A stretch of DNA of 64,000 nt, taken from assembly GCF_039062465.1 (NCBI RefSeq), contig NZ_JBCLNF010000001.1, positions 62,001 to 126,000 of the forward strand. The letters run 5' to 3'. The stretch comes from Parolsenella sp958406235 (GTDB lineage Bacteria > Actinomycetota > Coriobacteriia > Coriobacteriales > Atopobiaceae). The position numbers and the translations under genes are program-made. The notes under the pieces were generated by a model. The model made no database searches. It was not told the origin of the DNA and saw nothing but the letters and a program-made list of their open reading frames with translations. This document shows positions 1-8,800 of this stretch, piece after piece (within the stretch, counting starts at the first letter, position 1; each line of letters begins with the position of its first letter).

Positions 1-135
1 ATTCGATGCCCAGTTGCCCGGGTCGATGAATCCAACGGTCACGAGGAGGCCGGGACCTATGTGGCGCAGGATCTCCAGGCCTCCGTGCGCGCCAGTCCTC
101 TCGGCGCCGAACTGTCGTTTGAGGTAGTCGAGCAT
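1..135 (-). CDS. mntH: NRAMP-family divalent metal (Mn/Fe) transporter, N-terminal fragment
   Basis: Only the first 45 codons are inside the window; the gene runs off the left edge. The peptide contains GPGLLVTVGFIDPGNW, the hallmark of the first transmembrane helix of NRAMP proton-coupled divalent cation transporters. The Asp and Asn of the DPGN stretch are metal ligands in that family. The ATG at 135-133 lies 5 bp after the stop of gpmA on the same strand, so the two genes are almost certainly cotranscribed. A purine-rich AGGGCAAGG in the last gpmA codons could serve as ribosome binding site. The family call is strong from the motif; Mn versus Fe preference cannot be judged, and the symbol mntH is by family. 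Confidence 0.82.
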   Translation of the reverse strand, partial: MLDYLKRQFGAERTGAHGGLEILRHIGPGLLVTVGFIDPGNWASN

Positions 136-140
136 GGCCG

Positions 141-965
141 TTACTTGTGCGCCTTGCCCTGGTTGGCGACGGCGTCGATTTTGGCGGCTATGGTCTCCGG
201 GTTGCCGATGTAATGCTTGTCGAGCACGTTGAAGTTCTCGTCGAAGGTGTAGACGAGGGGCACTCCGGTGGGGATGTTGACCTTGATGATTTCCTCGGGG
301 GTGAGGTTCTCGAACTTCATGACGAGTGAACGCAGCGAGTTGCCGTGGGCGGTGATGAGTACGCGCTTGCCAGCAAGCATCTGCGGGCGGATCTCATCCT
401 CGAAGTAGGGCCAGGCACGCGCGATGGTGTCCTTGAGGCATTCGGTGTAGGGGAGCTGATCGGGTGCGACGTCGCGGTACTGCTCCTGGACATGTGGGTC
501 GCGCTCATCGCCGGGCGCGAGCGCGGGTGGGCGCACGTCGAAGGAGCGGCGCCAGATGAGCACTTGCTCGTCGCCGTGCTCGGCTGCGGCGTCCGCCTTG
601 TTGAGGCCCTGCAGAGCGCCGTAGTGACGCTCATTGAGCTTCCAGGACTTGATGATGGGCAGCCACTCGCGCCCCATCTCGGCGAGGACGAGGTTGAGGG
701 TGTGGATGGCACGCTTGAGCCGCGAGGTGTAGCAGACGTCGAAGTCGAAACCGGCCTCCTTGAGTGCGCGACCGCCAGCGGCGGCCTCCTTCCTGCCCGT
801 CTCGGTGAGTTCGACGTCGGTCCAGCCGGTGAACAGGTTGAGTTTGTTCCACTCGGACTCTCCGTGGCGGATGAGGACGAGCTGCATCGTACGAGGGCTT
901 GCCTGCGTGGCGGTGTCGTGGTTCTGTTCTGCCACCTTCGCGGCGTTCTGGGTGACTTGTGCCAT
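141..965 (-). CDS. gpmA: 2,3-bisphosphoglycerate-dependent phosphoglycerate mutase
   Basis: Glycolytic/gluconeogenic interconversion of 3- and 2-phosphoglycerate through a phosphohistidine enzyme. The N-terminal RHGESEWN carries the catalytic histidine and TAHGNSLR carries the second active-site histidine; FTGWTDVELTETG is also typical of dPGM. The protein is 274 aa, about 25 residues longer than the usual 230-250 because of an N-terminal extension before MQLVLIRHGE. That extension looks real, because an AAGGAGG Shine-Dalgarno sits 5 bp before the ATG at 965. It leads an operon with the NRAMP transporter. A possible metal-regulator operator overlaps the predicted promoter (1045-1073). Confidence 0.95.
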   Translation of the reverse strand: MAQVTQNAAKVAEQNHDTATQASPRTMQLVLIRHGESEWNKLNLFTGWTDVELTETGRKEAAAGGRALKEAGFDFDVCYTSRLKRAIHTLNLVLAEMGREWLPIIKSWKLNERHYGALQGLNKADAAAEHGDEQVLIWRRSFDVRPPALAPGDERDPHVQEQYRDVAPDQLPYTECLKDTIARAWPYFEDEIRPQMLAGKRVLITAHGNSLRSLVMKFENLTPEEIIKVNIPTGVPLVYTFDENFNVLDKHYIGNPETIAAKIDAVANQGKAHK

Positions 966-1044
966 ATGAGCCTCCTTGGTCTTTGCGGCCGAGCTTTGCC
1001 CGGACCGCTTGCTATCACCGCAAGAGTACCCCTTTTCGAGCAGA

Positions 1045-1073
1045 AGTTAACTAAGGCTAACAAGTTTATTCAA
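1045..1073 (-). promoter_or_regulatory. Candidate promoter with overlapping DtxR/MntR-like operator for gpmA-mntH
   Basis: On the minus strand a TTGAAT (1073-1068) is followed after 17 bp by TTAACT (1050-1045), in an AT-rich patch that stands out from the GC-rich surroundings. The + strand sequence GTTAACTAAGGCTAAC at 1046-1061 lies between and over these elements. It contains the GTTA-N8-TAAC dyad and a TAAGGCTAAC core resembling DtxR/IdeR-type boxes. The operator reading is inference; it is supported by the NRAMP transporter being in the operon. Confidence 0.4.
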
Positions 1074-1159
1074 ATTATTACGTTTAGGTAGGTGCGGGAT
1101 TGGCCGCGTTCACGGTGTGTGCCTTGCGGCTGCGACGTCCGCGGTACCGACTGCCCGGC

Positions 1160-2656
1160 CTACTGCATGACGAAAACCAGAATGGCGATGACGACGATTG
1201 CGACCGCAGCGATGATCACGGCGTAGAACATGCGGCGCGAATGCTGCGTGCGCTCGCGGACGATCCGCTCCTCCTCGGCGAGGCTCGCGACGACGCGCTT
1301 GTGCTCCTCGGTCTTCGCCGTGGCGGCGTTGACCTTCTCTGCGAGGGCTGCCGTTGCCTTGGGATGGGCGTGGATGTCCTCGGCCTCCTCGATGGTGGCG
1401 GTTGCGGCGTCGATGCGCCCCTGGGAGACCGTCGCGAGCTCCTCCTGCTCTTCGATCTTCGAGGCGAGGTCGCTCACCTTGTCCGATGCCTCGCGTTCGC
1501 GCTCATCCGCGGAGGCCTTGAGCTCGTTGTACTTCTCGCGCTTGGCCTTCTCGTCCGCCTGGGCGCTGGCGAGATCATCTTCGAGGACCTCGAGGGACTT
1601 GCGTTGCGTGTAGAGGTGAGTCTGGGCGATGTCCGCTGCCTGCGAGGTCTCCGCGGTGACGCGGGTGACGTCTGCGCGGGCGTTCTCGAGCTGGGCGAGG
1701 GCCGCCGCGACGCCGCCGCTCATCTCGGAGAGCTCCTTGGCGCCGGTCGAGGGATCGCGCTTGAGCTCGGCAAGCTTGTCTTGGAGGCGCTGGAGGCGAC
1801 TCGCGGCGTTGTCCGCGGCACGCATGGCGGCCTGGACGCGCGAGTCGCGCGTGTTGATAGCGTTGTCTGCGGCGGCTTGGGCGGTCTTGACCGAGCGACG
1901 CGCCTCGCGGGCGGCACGCTCGGCGTCTTCGAGGGAGCCCTTTGCGGAGCTGGCGAGCTCGCGATAGGGAGTGAGGTCACGTTCGTTGGCGGCCTTGAGC
2001 GAGGCGAGGGCATCCTTGGCCGAGAGATGTTGGGCCTTGAGGGCGGATTTCTCCGTGGAGGCTCGCGTGAGGTTCTCGTTGGCCTCCGCGAGCTCAGCGT
2101 TCTGGACCTCCAAGATGGTGTGGTAGTTCTGCTCGACCTCATGGCGATGGTCGAGTTCCTCCTCGAGGGAGCGCTGTTCGTCCTCGGCCTTGGCGAGCTC
2201 GTCGCGGGCGGCGGCGTGCGCGCGCTTGGCCGCGGAGACCTCGCGTACAGCGGCAAAGCCCTCCGTGACTGATGCCGCGCCGGAAGCGGCGAGGTCGCGG
2301 GCTATGTCGAGCGGAGCGGGGGAGTCGGGCGTGACGCCGGACTCCGGCTCGGTGGGCTCGAGCTCGGCGGTGGGCTTCGAAGTTTCGGGCGTGGCGGTCT
2401 CGGGCGTGGCGGGCACTAGTGTGGCGGGCTCCGGCGTGGTGGGAGCCGATGCCTCGGGCCCCGCGGTCGTCGTGGCTTCGTCCGCGCTCTCGACCTCGAG
2501 CGCGGATGCGAGTGCGGGCTCGACGGGCTCCTCGAGCGGCTCCTGCTCTGCCACCTCGGCCCTCGTGGCCTCCTCTGCCATCTCCGCCTCGGTCGCCGTG
2601 GCCTTCTCGGGCATATCCGCGGCCTGCCCCGGAATCCCCGTCTTCTCGTCAGCCAT
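1160..2656 (-). CDS. Coiled-coil protein with C-terminal membrane anchor, unknown function
   Basis: Not recognised as a known family. The 498-residue product has three parts: about 130 residues of acidic, Ala/Thr/Pro/Glu-rich low complexity; a long heptad-rich, charged coiled coil to about residue 470 (rich in Glu, Ala, Lys, Arg); and a single hydrophobic segment at the extreme C-terminus (YAVIIAAVAIVVIAILVFV) that would act as a tail anchor. I place the start at the ATG at 2656, because GGGAGG lies 6 bp upstream; an in-frame ATG 14 codons earlier has no such site. It is divergent from tgt. The architecture suggests a scaffold or septum/envelope-associated structural protein, but no function can be assigned. 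Confidence 0.72.
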   Translation of the reverse strand: MADEKTGIPGQAADMPEKATATEAEMAEEATRAEVAEQEPLEEPVEPALASALEVESADEATTTAGPEASAPTTPEPATLVPATPETATPETSKPTAELEPTEPESGVTPDSPAPLDIARDLAASGAASVTEGFAAVREVSAAKRAHAAARDELAKAEDEQRSLEEELDHRHEVEQNYHTILEVQNAELAEANENLTRASTEKSALKAQHLSAKDALASLKAANERDLTPYRELASSAKGSLEDAERAAREARRSVKTAQAAADNAINTRDSRVQAAMRAADNAASRLQRLQDKLAELKRDPSTGAKELSEMSGGVAAALAQLENARADVTRVTAETSQAADIAQTHLYTQRKSLEVLEDDLASAQADEKAKREKYNELKASADEREREASDKVSDLASKIEEQEELATVSQGRIDAATATIEEAEDIHAHPKATAALAEKVNAATAKTEEHKRVVASLAEEERIVRERTQHSRRMFYAVIIAAVAIVVIAILVFVMQ

Positions 2657-2725
2657 GAAATACCTCCCTCTCGCGTCATCCTCCACATTGTCTCGCATGG
2701 ACGGGACATGATGTGCGCGGCAATG

Positions 2726-2734
2726 TGAGACAAT
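2726..2734 (+). promoter_or_regulatory. Candidate extended -10 promoter for tgt
   Basis: TGAGACAAT reads as TGN followed by GACAAT. It lies about 160 bp before the tgt start, with no convincing -35. The 2735-2891 leader is GC-rich low complexity, with repeated CGCCCAGCC/CGCCCAGTC stretches and no credible gene. Confidence 0.3.
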
Positions 2735-2891
2735 CGCCTATTGCACAGGATGACAACGCGAGCGCGCGGGCTCCGGCGGCGATGCCGTCCGGCCTGGATG
2801 GCGCGAGCGAGCGCGTGCCGGCAAGCCCGGCGCCAGCCCGCCCAGTCGCGCCCCGCCCAGCCGCGCGCCCGCGCCAGACGAGAAGGAACGT

Positions 2892-4037
2892 ATGGACCTG
2901 CCTGAGAACCTCTTTAAGTTCGACATCATCGCGAACGACCCGAACACCCACGCACGCTGCGGCGTCTTCCACACCGCCCACGGCGACATCCCCACTCCCA
3001 TCTTCATGCCGGTGGGCACCAAGGCCACGGTGAAGGGGCTCATGCCCTTCCAGATTCGCGACCTCGGGGCGAAGATCATCCTCAACAACACCTATCACCT
3101 CGCGATGCGTCCCGGCGCGGACCTGGTGGAGGAGATGGGCGGCGTGCATGAGTTCATGCGCTGGGACGGCCCTATCCTCACGGATTCCGGCGGATTCCAG
3201 GTCTTCTCCCACAACGAGTTCATGAAGCTCACGAACGACGGCGTGCGCTTCCGCGCCGTCGACTACGACGGCCGCTGGGTCAGCTGGACGCCCGAGGACA
3301 ACATGGCTATCGCCGAGAAGCTCGGCAGCGACATCTGCATGCAGCTCGACCAGTGCCCGGGCTATCCGGCCACGAAGGACTACGTCGCCCGTGCCGTCGA
3401 GCTCTCGAGCATGTGGGGGGAGCGCTGTTGGAACGCCCATACGCGCCCTGACCAGGCGCTCTTTGGCATCGTCCAGGGCGGCATGCACATGGACCTGCGC
3501 CTGAGGAGCCTCGCTCACCTCGAGGAGTGCGGCGACTTCCCGGGCTATGGCATCGGCGGTTACTCCGTGGGCGAGGACCACGAGACGATGTACGAGACGC
3601 TCGAGCCGCTCGTGGCGGAGCACATGCCTAAGAACAAGCCCCGTTACCTGATGGGCGTGGGCAACCCCACCACGCTCGTGCGTGCCGTCGCCTCGGGCGT
3701 CGACATGTTCGACTGCGTGCTGCCCACGCGCACCGCGCGCATGGGCACGGCGTTCTCCAGCGAGGGGCGCCTCAACCTCAAGAACGCGCGCTTCGCCCAT
3801 GACCACGGCGTGCTTGACGAGCGCTGCGATTGCCCGGCGTGCCGCGGCGGCTTCACGCGCGCCTACATCCACCACCTCGTGCGCCAGAAGGAGATGCTGG
3901 GCGGCATCCTGCTCTCGCAGCACAACATTCGCTATCTCCTCGCCCTCATGGAGCGCGTGCGCGCCGCCATCGCCGAGGGCCGCTACGCCGAGTTCTATCG
4001 CGACTGGATGAACTCGCCCGCCGCGAACGACTTCTAG
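2892..4037 (+). CDS. tgt: tRNA-guanine transglycosylase (queuine/preQ1 tRNA-ribosyltransferase)
   Basis: Exchanges guanine 34 of GUN-anticodon tRNAs for the queuosine precursor. LTDSGGFQVFS supplies the catalytic Asp98, DMFDCVLPTR the nucleophilic aspartate, and CDCPAC followed about 30 residues later by a histidine (LLSQHNIRY) forms the zinc site. Length 381 aa matches the family. The start ATG follows AGAAGGAACGT. It heads the tgt/SecD-like/recJ/rel run. In many bacteria tgt, yajC, secD, secF, recJ and relA are neighbours; yajC and secF are absent here. No queuosine biosynthesis gene is in the window, so whether preQ1 or salvaged queuine is the substrate is open. Confidence 0.96.
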   Translation: MDLPENLFKFDIIANDPNTHARCGVFHTAHGDIPTPIFMPVGTKATVKGLMPFQIRDLGAKIILNNTYHLAMRPGADLVEEMGGVHEFMRWDGPILTDSGGFQVFSHNEFMKLTNDGVRFRAVDYDGRWVSWTPEDNMAIAEKLGSDICMQLDQCPGYPATKDYVARAVELSSMWGERCWNAHTRPDQALFGIVQGGMHMDLRLRSLAHLEECGDFPGYGIGGYSVGEDHETMYETLEPLVAEHMPKNKPRYLMGVGNPTTLVRAVASGVDMFDCVLPTRTARMGTAFSSEGRLNLKNARFAHDHGVLDERCDCPACRGGFTRAYIHHLVRQKEMLGGILLSQHNIRYLLALMERVRAAIAEGRYAEFYRDWMNSPAANDF

Positions 4038-4282
4038 GGCGTTTCGCTTGGCGGCTTGCTGGGGCCAGACCTGCCGTAAGTGTCTGCGGGGCGGCGTGGA
4101 AGTGACTCCGCGTCGCCTCTTTGCGTGATTGGCGATGCCGCCGTCACATGCCCTTCCCCGAAGGCCGAGAGGTAACCCTCCTGCAACTGTGCGGCCCTCC
4201 TATTAGGTACAATCGAGGGGTTAAACAGACTACGGCTGGGTTTGGCGACGCGTTTTGCCGCTCGGCCACACAAGGGGGACCT

Positions 4283-5836
4283 ATGAAGCGTGACGCCGAC
4301 GAGGCTCGCGACGATGCCGCGGTATCGAGCGACGAGAATTCCAATTCCGAGAAGGACATGAAGGCGGAGGAGCCCGCGAAGGCCGCCGAGTCCGAGGGCG
4401 ACGCCGAGAAGGACGAGCCCGGCGAGGCCGAGAAGGACGCCGAGCCGGACACCGAGCCCGAGGAGCCCACGGCCAAGGCAGACACCCCGGCGAGTCGCAC
4501 CGCCCAGGAGCGTAGCCGCCACTCGGGTGTGATGTTTGCGACCCTTGCGCTCATGATTCTGGCACTCGTGGGCCTGCTCCTGCCCGCGTGGGGCATTCCG
4601 CTGGGCTGTGACCTCGGCGGCGCCTCCGTCGTGACCCTTACGGCGAGCGACTACGAGGACGGCACCACCGCGGCGGATGCCCTCGCCGTCCTCAAGAACC
4701 GCGCCGCGCTCCTCAGCGAGCGTGACATCCAGGTCGCCCAGACCGGCGACGACACCTTCGAGCTGCGCGTGCCTGCGGGCTATGATGCGAGTTCCGTCGC
4801 CTCTGCCCTCACGCGTAAGGGACACCTCGAGTTCGCCCGCCTCGACTCCGTGTCTGACGCGGACGCCCTCCAGCAGCTCCAGGCTGGTGCCTCGGGCGTC
4901 ACCCTCGACGAGGGAACCTACGAGCCCTTCCTGACCTCTGACGAGGTGAAGGGCGCCACCGTGGTCTCCCAGAGCTACTACGGTATGACCTACTACGCGC
5001 TTTCCGTCTCGCTCGACTCCGACGGCGCCTCCGCGCTCGCCTCCACGACCGAGGACCTCGCCTCCTCCTCCGGCCAGATCGCCGTGCTGCTCGACGGTGC
5101 GGTCATCGCCGAGCCCTCCGTGAAGAACAAGATCGAGGGCAGCAAGATCAGCATTTCCGGCGGCTATACCGAGGACCAGGCCACGGCGTATGCCGCCGCG
5201 CTCTCGGGCGGCGAGCTGCCCTGCTCCCTCTCCCAGACCGATCCCGTCTCCGTCGGCGCTCGCGCTCGTGGCCACGCGAGCGAGCTTGCGGCCGTGGCGG
5301 CGATCGCGCTCGCGATCGTTGCCGGCGCCGTCTCCTCCGCCAAGCTTGGTCGTGCGGGCTTCCTCGCGGCGAAGCTCGCCGTCGTGGTTGTTGCCATCAC
5401 GCTTGGCGTGCTGACCATCCTCTATCGCTTCGAGCTCGTCATCCTCGGCCGTGCCGAGCTTCTCGGCCTGGCTACCACCGAGGTCATCTCCATCATCTGC
5501 GGCGTGCGCATGGCCGCCCGCTACCGCGCAGCTCGCAACGAGGGCTCCTCGGTGCGGAAGAGTCAGCAGCAGGCGACGGGCCCTGAGCTCGCCCTTCTCG
5601 TCAAGGCGGCTGTTGCCGTTCTCGTGCTCTCCGTCGCGACTGCCTTCTTCACACACGGCTTTGCCCGCGAGCTTGCGGTGACCCTTGCTGCCGGCATGGC
5701 GTCCCTGCTCGTCGCGCTCGGCCTCTTCGCGCCCGCCGCCCTTTGCATCCGAACGGCCGCGGACGTGTTCGAGACCGCCGATGACGAGTTCGCGGCTGCA
5801 CAGGACGGCGCCGCTGGCGTCACGGACGGCGAGTAG
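4283..5836 (+). CDS. SecD-like membrane protein (divergent, orphan)
   Basis: The 517-residue protein has an acidic Lys/Glu/Asp-rich cytoplasmic head (1-80), a first transmembrane helix (about 82-103), a large extracytoplasmic domain with LGGASVVTLTASDY and VLLDGAVIAEPSV (about residues 268-280) plus ISGGYTEDQA, and then several hydrophobic segments from about 335 to 490. The extracytoplasmic part matches SecD P1/SecDF1 signatures (LDG.V...P, ISG.FT...A). The later helices are Ala/Val-rich and lack recognisable SecD/SecF membrane motifs. Start ATG follows AAGGGGGACCT. It stops 2 bp before recJ. It occupies the position of secDF in the common tgt-yajC-secDF-recJ order, so it is probably a decayed or specialised SecD. 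Whether it still assists Sec export is unknown. Confidence 0.72.
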   Translation: MKRDADEARDDAAVSSDENSNSEKDMKAEEPAKAAESEGDAEKDEPGEAEKDAEPDTEPEEPTAKADTPASRTAQERSRHSGVMFATLALMILALVGLLLPAWGIPLGCDLGGASVVTLTASDYEDGTTAADALAVLKNRAALLSERDIQVAQTGDDTFELRVPAGYDASSVASALTRKGHLEFARLDSVSDADALQQLQAGASGVTLDEGTYEPFLTSDEVKGATVVSQSYYGMTYYALSVSLDSDGASALASTTEDLASSSGQIAVLLDGAVIAEPSVKNKIEGSKISISGGYTEDQATAYAAALSGGELPCSLSQTDPVSVGARARGHASELAAVAAIALAIVAGAVSSAKLGRAGFLAAKLAVVVVAITLGVLTILYRFELVILGRAELLGLATTEVISIICGVRMAARYRAARNEGSSVRKSQQQATGPELALLVKAAVAVLVLSVATAFFTHGFARELAVTLAAGMASLLVALGLFAPAALCIRTAADVFETADDEFAAAQDGAAGVTDGE

Positions 5837-5838
5837 AG

Positions 5839-8800
5839 ATGAGTGGCCTGCGAGAGAGCGGGCGTTGGCATCTGCTGCCCGGCGACGTTGCCGCCGAGCA
5901 CGAGATTCGCATCGCCTGCGGCGTGTCACCGCTCGTGGCGCGCGTCATGGTTGCGCGCGGCATTCGCGACGCCAAGAGCGCCCAAGAGTTCCTCACCCCG
6001 TCGCTTGACAGGGACTGGCATGACCCGCTCGAGCTTCCCGGCTTGCCCGCCGCGGCTGACCGCGTCGAGCGAGCCGTGCACGACGGTGAGACCATTGCCG
6101 TCTTTGGCGACTTCGACGTGGACGGCATGAGCTCGACCTGCCTTCTTACGCTCGCGCTTCGTGACCTTGGCGCCGAGGTGCACCCCTACATTCCCAGGCG
6201 CTTCGGCGAGGGCTACGGCCTTTCCTCCGAGGCGCTCCAGCGCGTGGTCGAGGGCTGCAACCCCGATCTCATCATCACGGTCGATAACGGCGTCGCCGCC
6301 GCGGTCGAGGTCGAGATGGTGCGCTCCGAGGGGATCGACGTCGTCGTGACGGACCACCACGAGCCGGCTGACCTCGTGCCCCAAGGCGTTCCCGTCTGCG
6401 ATCCCAAGCTCGATCATAGCTGTCCCAGCTGCGACCTCGCCGGCGCCGGCGTCGCCCTCAAGCTCGTTCACGAGCTGGGTCGCCGCTTTGGCAGGCCGGA
6501 CCTCTGGCGCGAGTACACGGACGTGGCGACGCTCGGCACCATCTCTGACATGATGACCCTCACGCGCGAGAACCGCGCCCTCGTCACGGAGGGCATCGCG
6601 CTCATGCGTCACACCAAGCGCGTCGGCCTGGTTGCGCTCGCTGCGGCCGCTGGCTGCGACCTCACCCAGATCGAGGCGGGCGGCCTGCCCTTCTCCCTCG
6701 TCCCGCGCCTTAACGCCGCGGGTCGCATGGGTGACGTCGACGTGGCGTTTGACCTGCTCATCTCCAACGATCCGGACGAGGCGGCCCGTCTCGCCGCCGA
6801 GCTCGAGACCATCAACCAGAACCGTCGCGACATAGAGTGCGAGCTCGCCGACGCCGCCATGGCGATGGTGGAGGAGACCTATGACGGCGGCCGTGCCATC
6901 GTCGTGGGTGGCGAGGGCTGGCACGAGGGCGTGAAGGGCATCGTCGCCTCGCGCGTCGTGAACCGCTATCACGTGCCCGCGATCCTGTTCTCCATCTCGG
7001 ACGGCGTGGCGCACGGCTCCGGTCGCTCGGTCGGCTCCGTGAACCTTTTCGAGGCGGTCGAGAAGTGCGCGGATCTCTGCGTGCGCTTTGGTGGTCACGC
7101 CGGCGCCGTGGGCGTCACCATCGACGCCGAGAACCTCGACGCCTTCCGCGAGCGCCTCGAGGCTGTCATGGCCGAGCTCCCGGAGGAGCAGTTCGTCGAT
7201 ACGGACGAGGTCGCGGCTATCGTTGGCCTTGATGAGCTGGACGTGCCCACGATCGACTCCCTCTCCGTCCTGAAGCCGTTTGGCCAGGGGAACAAGGTGC
7301 CCCTGCTTGCTGCGACGGGCGTGGTCATGCGCGCGCGCAGCCGAGTGGGCCGCTCCGGCGAGCACCTGCGCTTCCTTGCCACGGACGGAGTGAGCACCGT
7401 GCCGGCGATCATGTTCCGTACGCCGGACGTCGAGAGCGCGTGCGATTACGAGGGCGCCGTCGACCTCGTCTTCGAGGCCGTGGCGGAGACCTGGCAGGGC
7501 CGTACGAAGCCTAAGCTCATGGTGCGCGACATCATCTATCGCACGGCGGACGCCGCTCCCGCGCCCGCGATCGTCAACGAGATATTCTCCCGCGTCCCCC
7601 AGATCCTCGCGTCAGACTCTCGCGAGGGCCTGCTCGCGGCAGCGCCTACGGATGGCGATGCCCCTTCCGCGCCCGCGGGCGAGGACCTCACGGCATCGCT
7701 CGTCCATCGCTTCATCGGCGACCATGACCTGCTTCCCGCGCAGAAGCTCGCCCTCGACTCGCTTGCCGCGGGCAAGAGCACCCTTTGCGTCATGGCGACG
7801 GGTCGTGGCAAGTCCCTCATTTTCCACGTGCACGCCGCGCGCATCGCCCTCGCGCGCAAGCAGGCGAGCATCTTCGTGTACCCGCTGCGCGCCCTCGTGG
7901 CGGACCAGAGTTTCCATATCGCTGGGGAGCTCGCCGAGCTCGGCCTTTCCGCCCGCGTCCTCACGGGCGAGTCCACGCCGGACGTCCGCGCCGAGGTCTT
8001 CTCCGGCCTTGCCGCGGGAAAGGTCAACGTCATCCTCACCACGCCGGAGTTCCTCGCCATCCATTCCCGCGAGTTCGCTCGTGGCTCGCGCGTTGGCTTC
8101 GTCGTCATCGACGAGGCACATCACGCCGGCACCTCGAAGGGTGGCAACCGCGGCGCCTACCAGGAGCTTCCCCGTGTGCTCGACGAATTGGGCAACCCGA
8201 CGGTCCTTGCCGTGACCGCCACCGCCGCCGAGCCCGTCGCCCGCGAGATCTGCCGCCTGGCCTCGATCGAGAGTGTTTTCGTCGACGACACCTGCCGCGA
8301 GAACCTCGTCCTCGATGACTCGCGCGAGCTCCGTGACCGCGATGCGGCGCTCACCGCAATCGCCGGCACGGGGGAGAAGTGCGTCGCTTACGTGAACTCC
8401 CGTGAGCAGTCCGTCGTGCTCGCTCGCGCGCTTCGCAAGACGAATCCCGAGCTCGCGCCCCACATCGCCTTCTACAACGCGGGCCTTACCCGTGCCGAGC
8501 GCAACCGCGTGGAGAACGCCTTCCGCGCCGGAGAGCTCACCTGCGTCATCTCGACGAGCGCCTTTGGCGAGGGCGTGAACCTGCCCGACATCCGTCACGT
8601 CATGCTCTACCACATGCCCTTCGGCGCGGTGGAGTTCAACCAGATGAGCGGCCGTGCCGGCCGTGACGGCAAGCCCGCGACCATTCACCTGATGTTTGGC
8701 GCCCGCGACGCCCGCGTGAACGAGCGCATCCTGTCCTCCTACGCACCCGGCCGAGACGAGCTCGTCTGCCTGTGGCGTGCGCTCCGCTCGCTCTCCGCGC

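Noticed and set aside
1100..2272. Plus-strand frame opposite the coiled-coil gene
   Set aside because: Leu/Gly/Arg-rich shadow of the minus-strand gene, which has a good ribosome binding site, heptad pattern and a terminal membrane helix.
2713..3033. Small plus-strand frame upstream of and overlapping tgt
   Set aside because: Pro/Ala/Arg-rich, out of frame with tgt, no ribosome binding site and no similarity to any family known to me.
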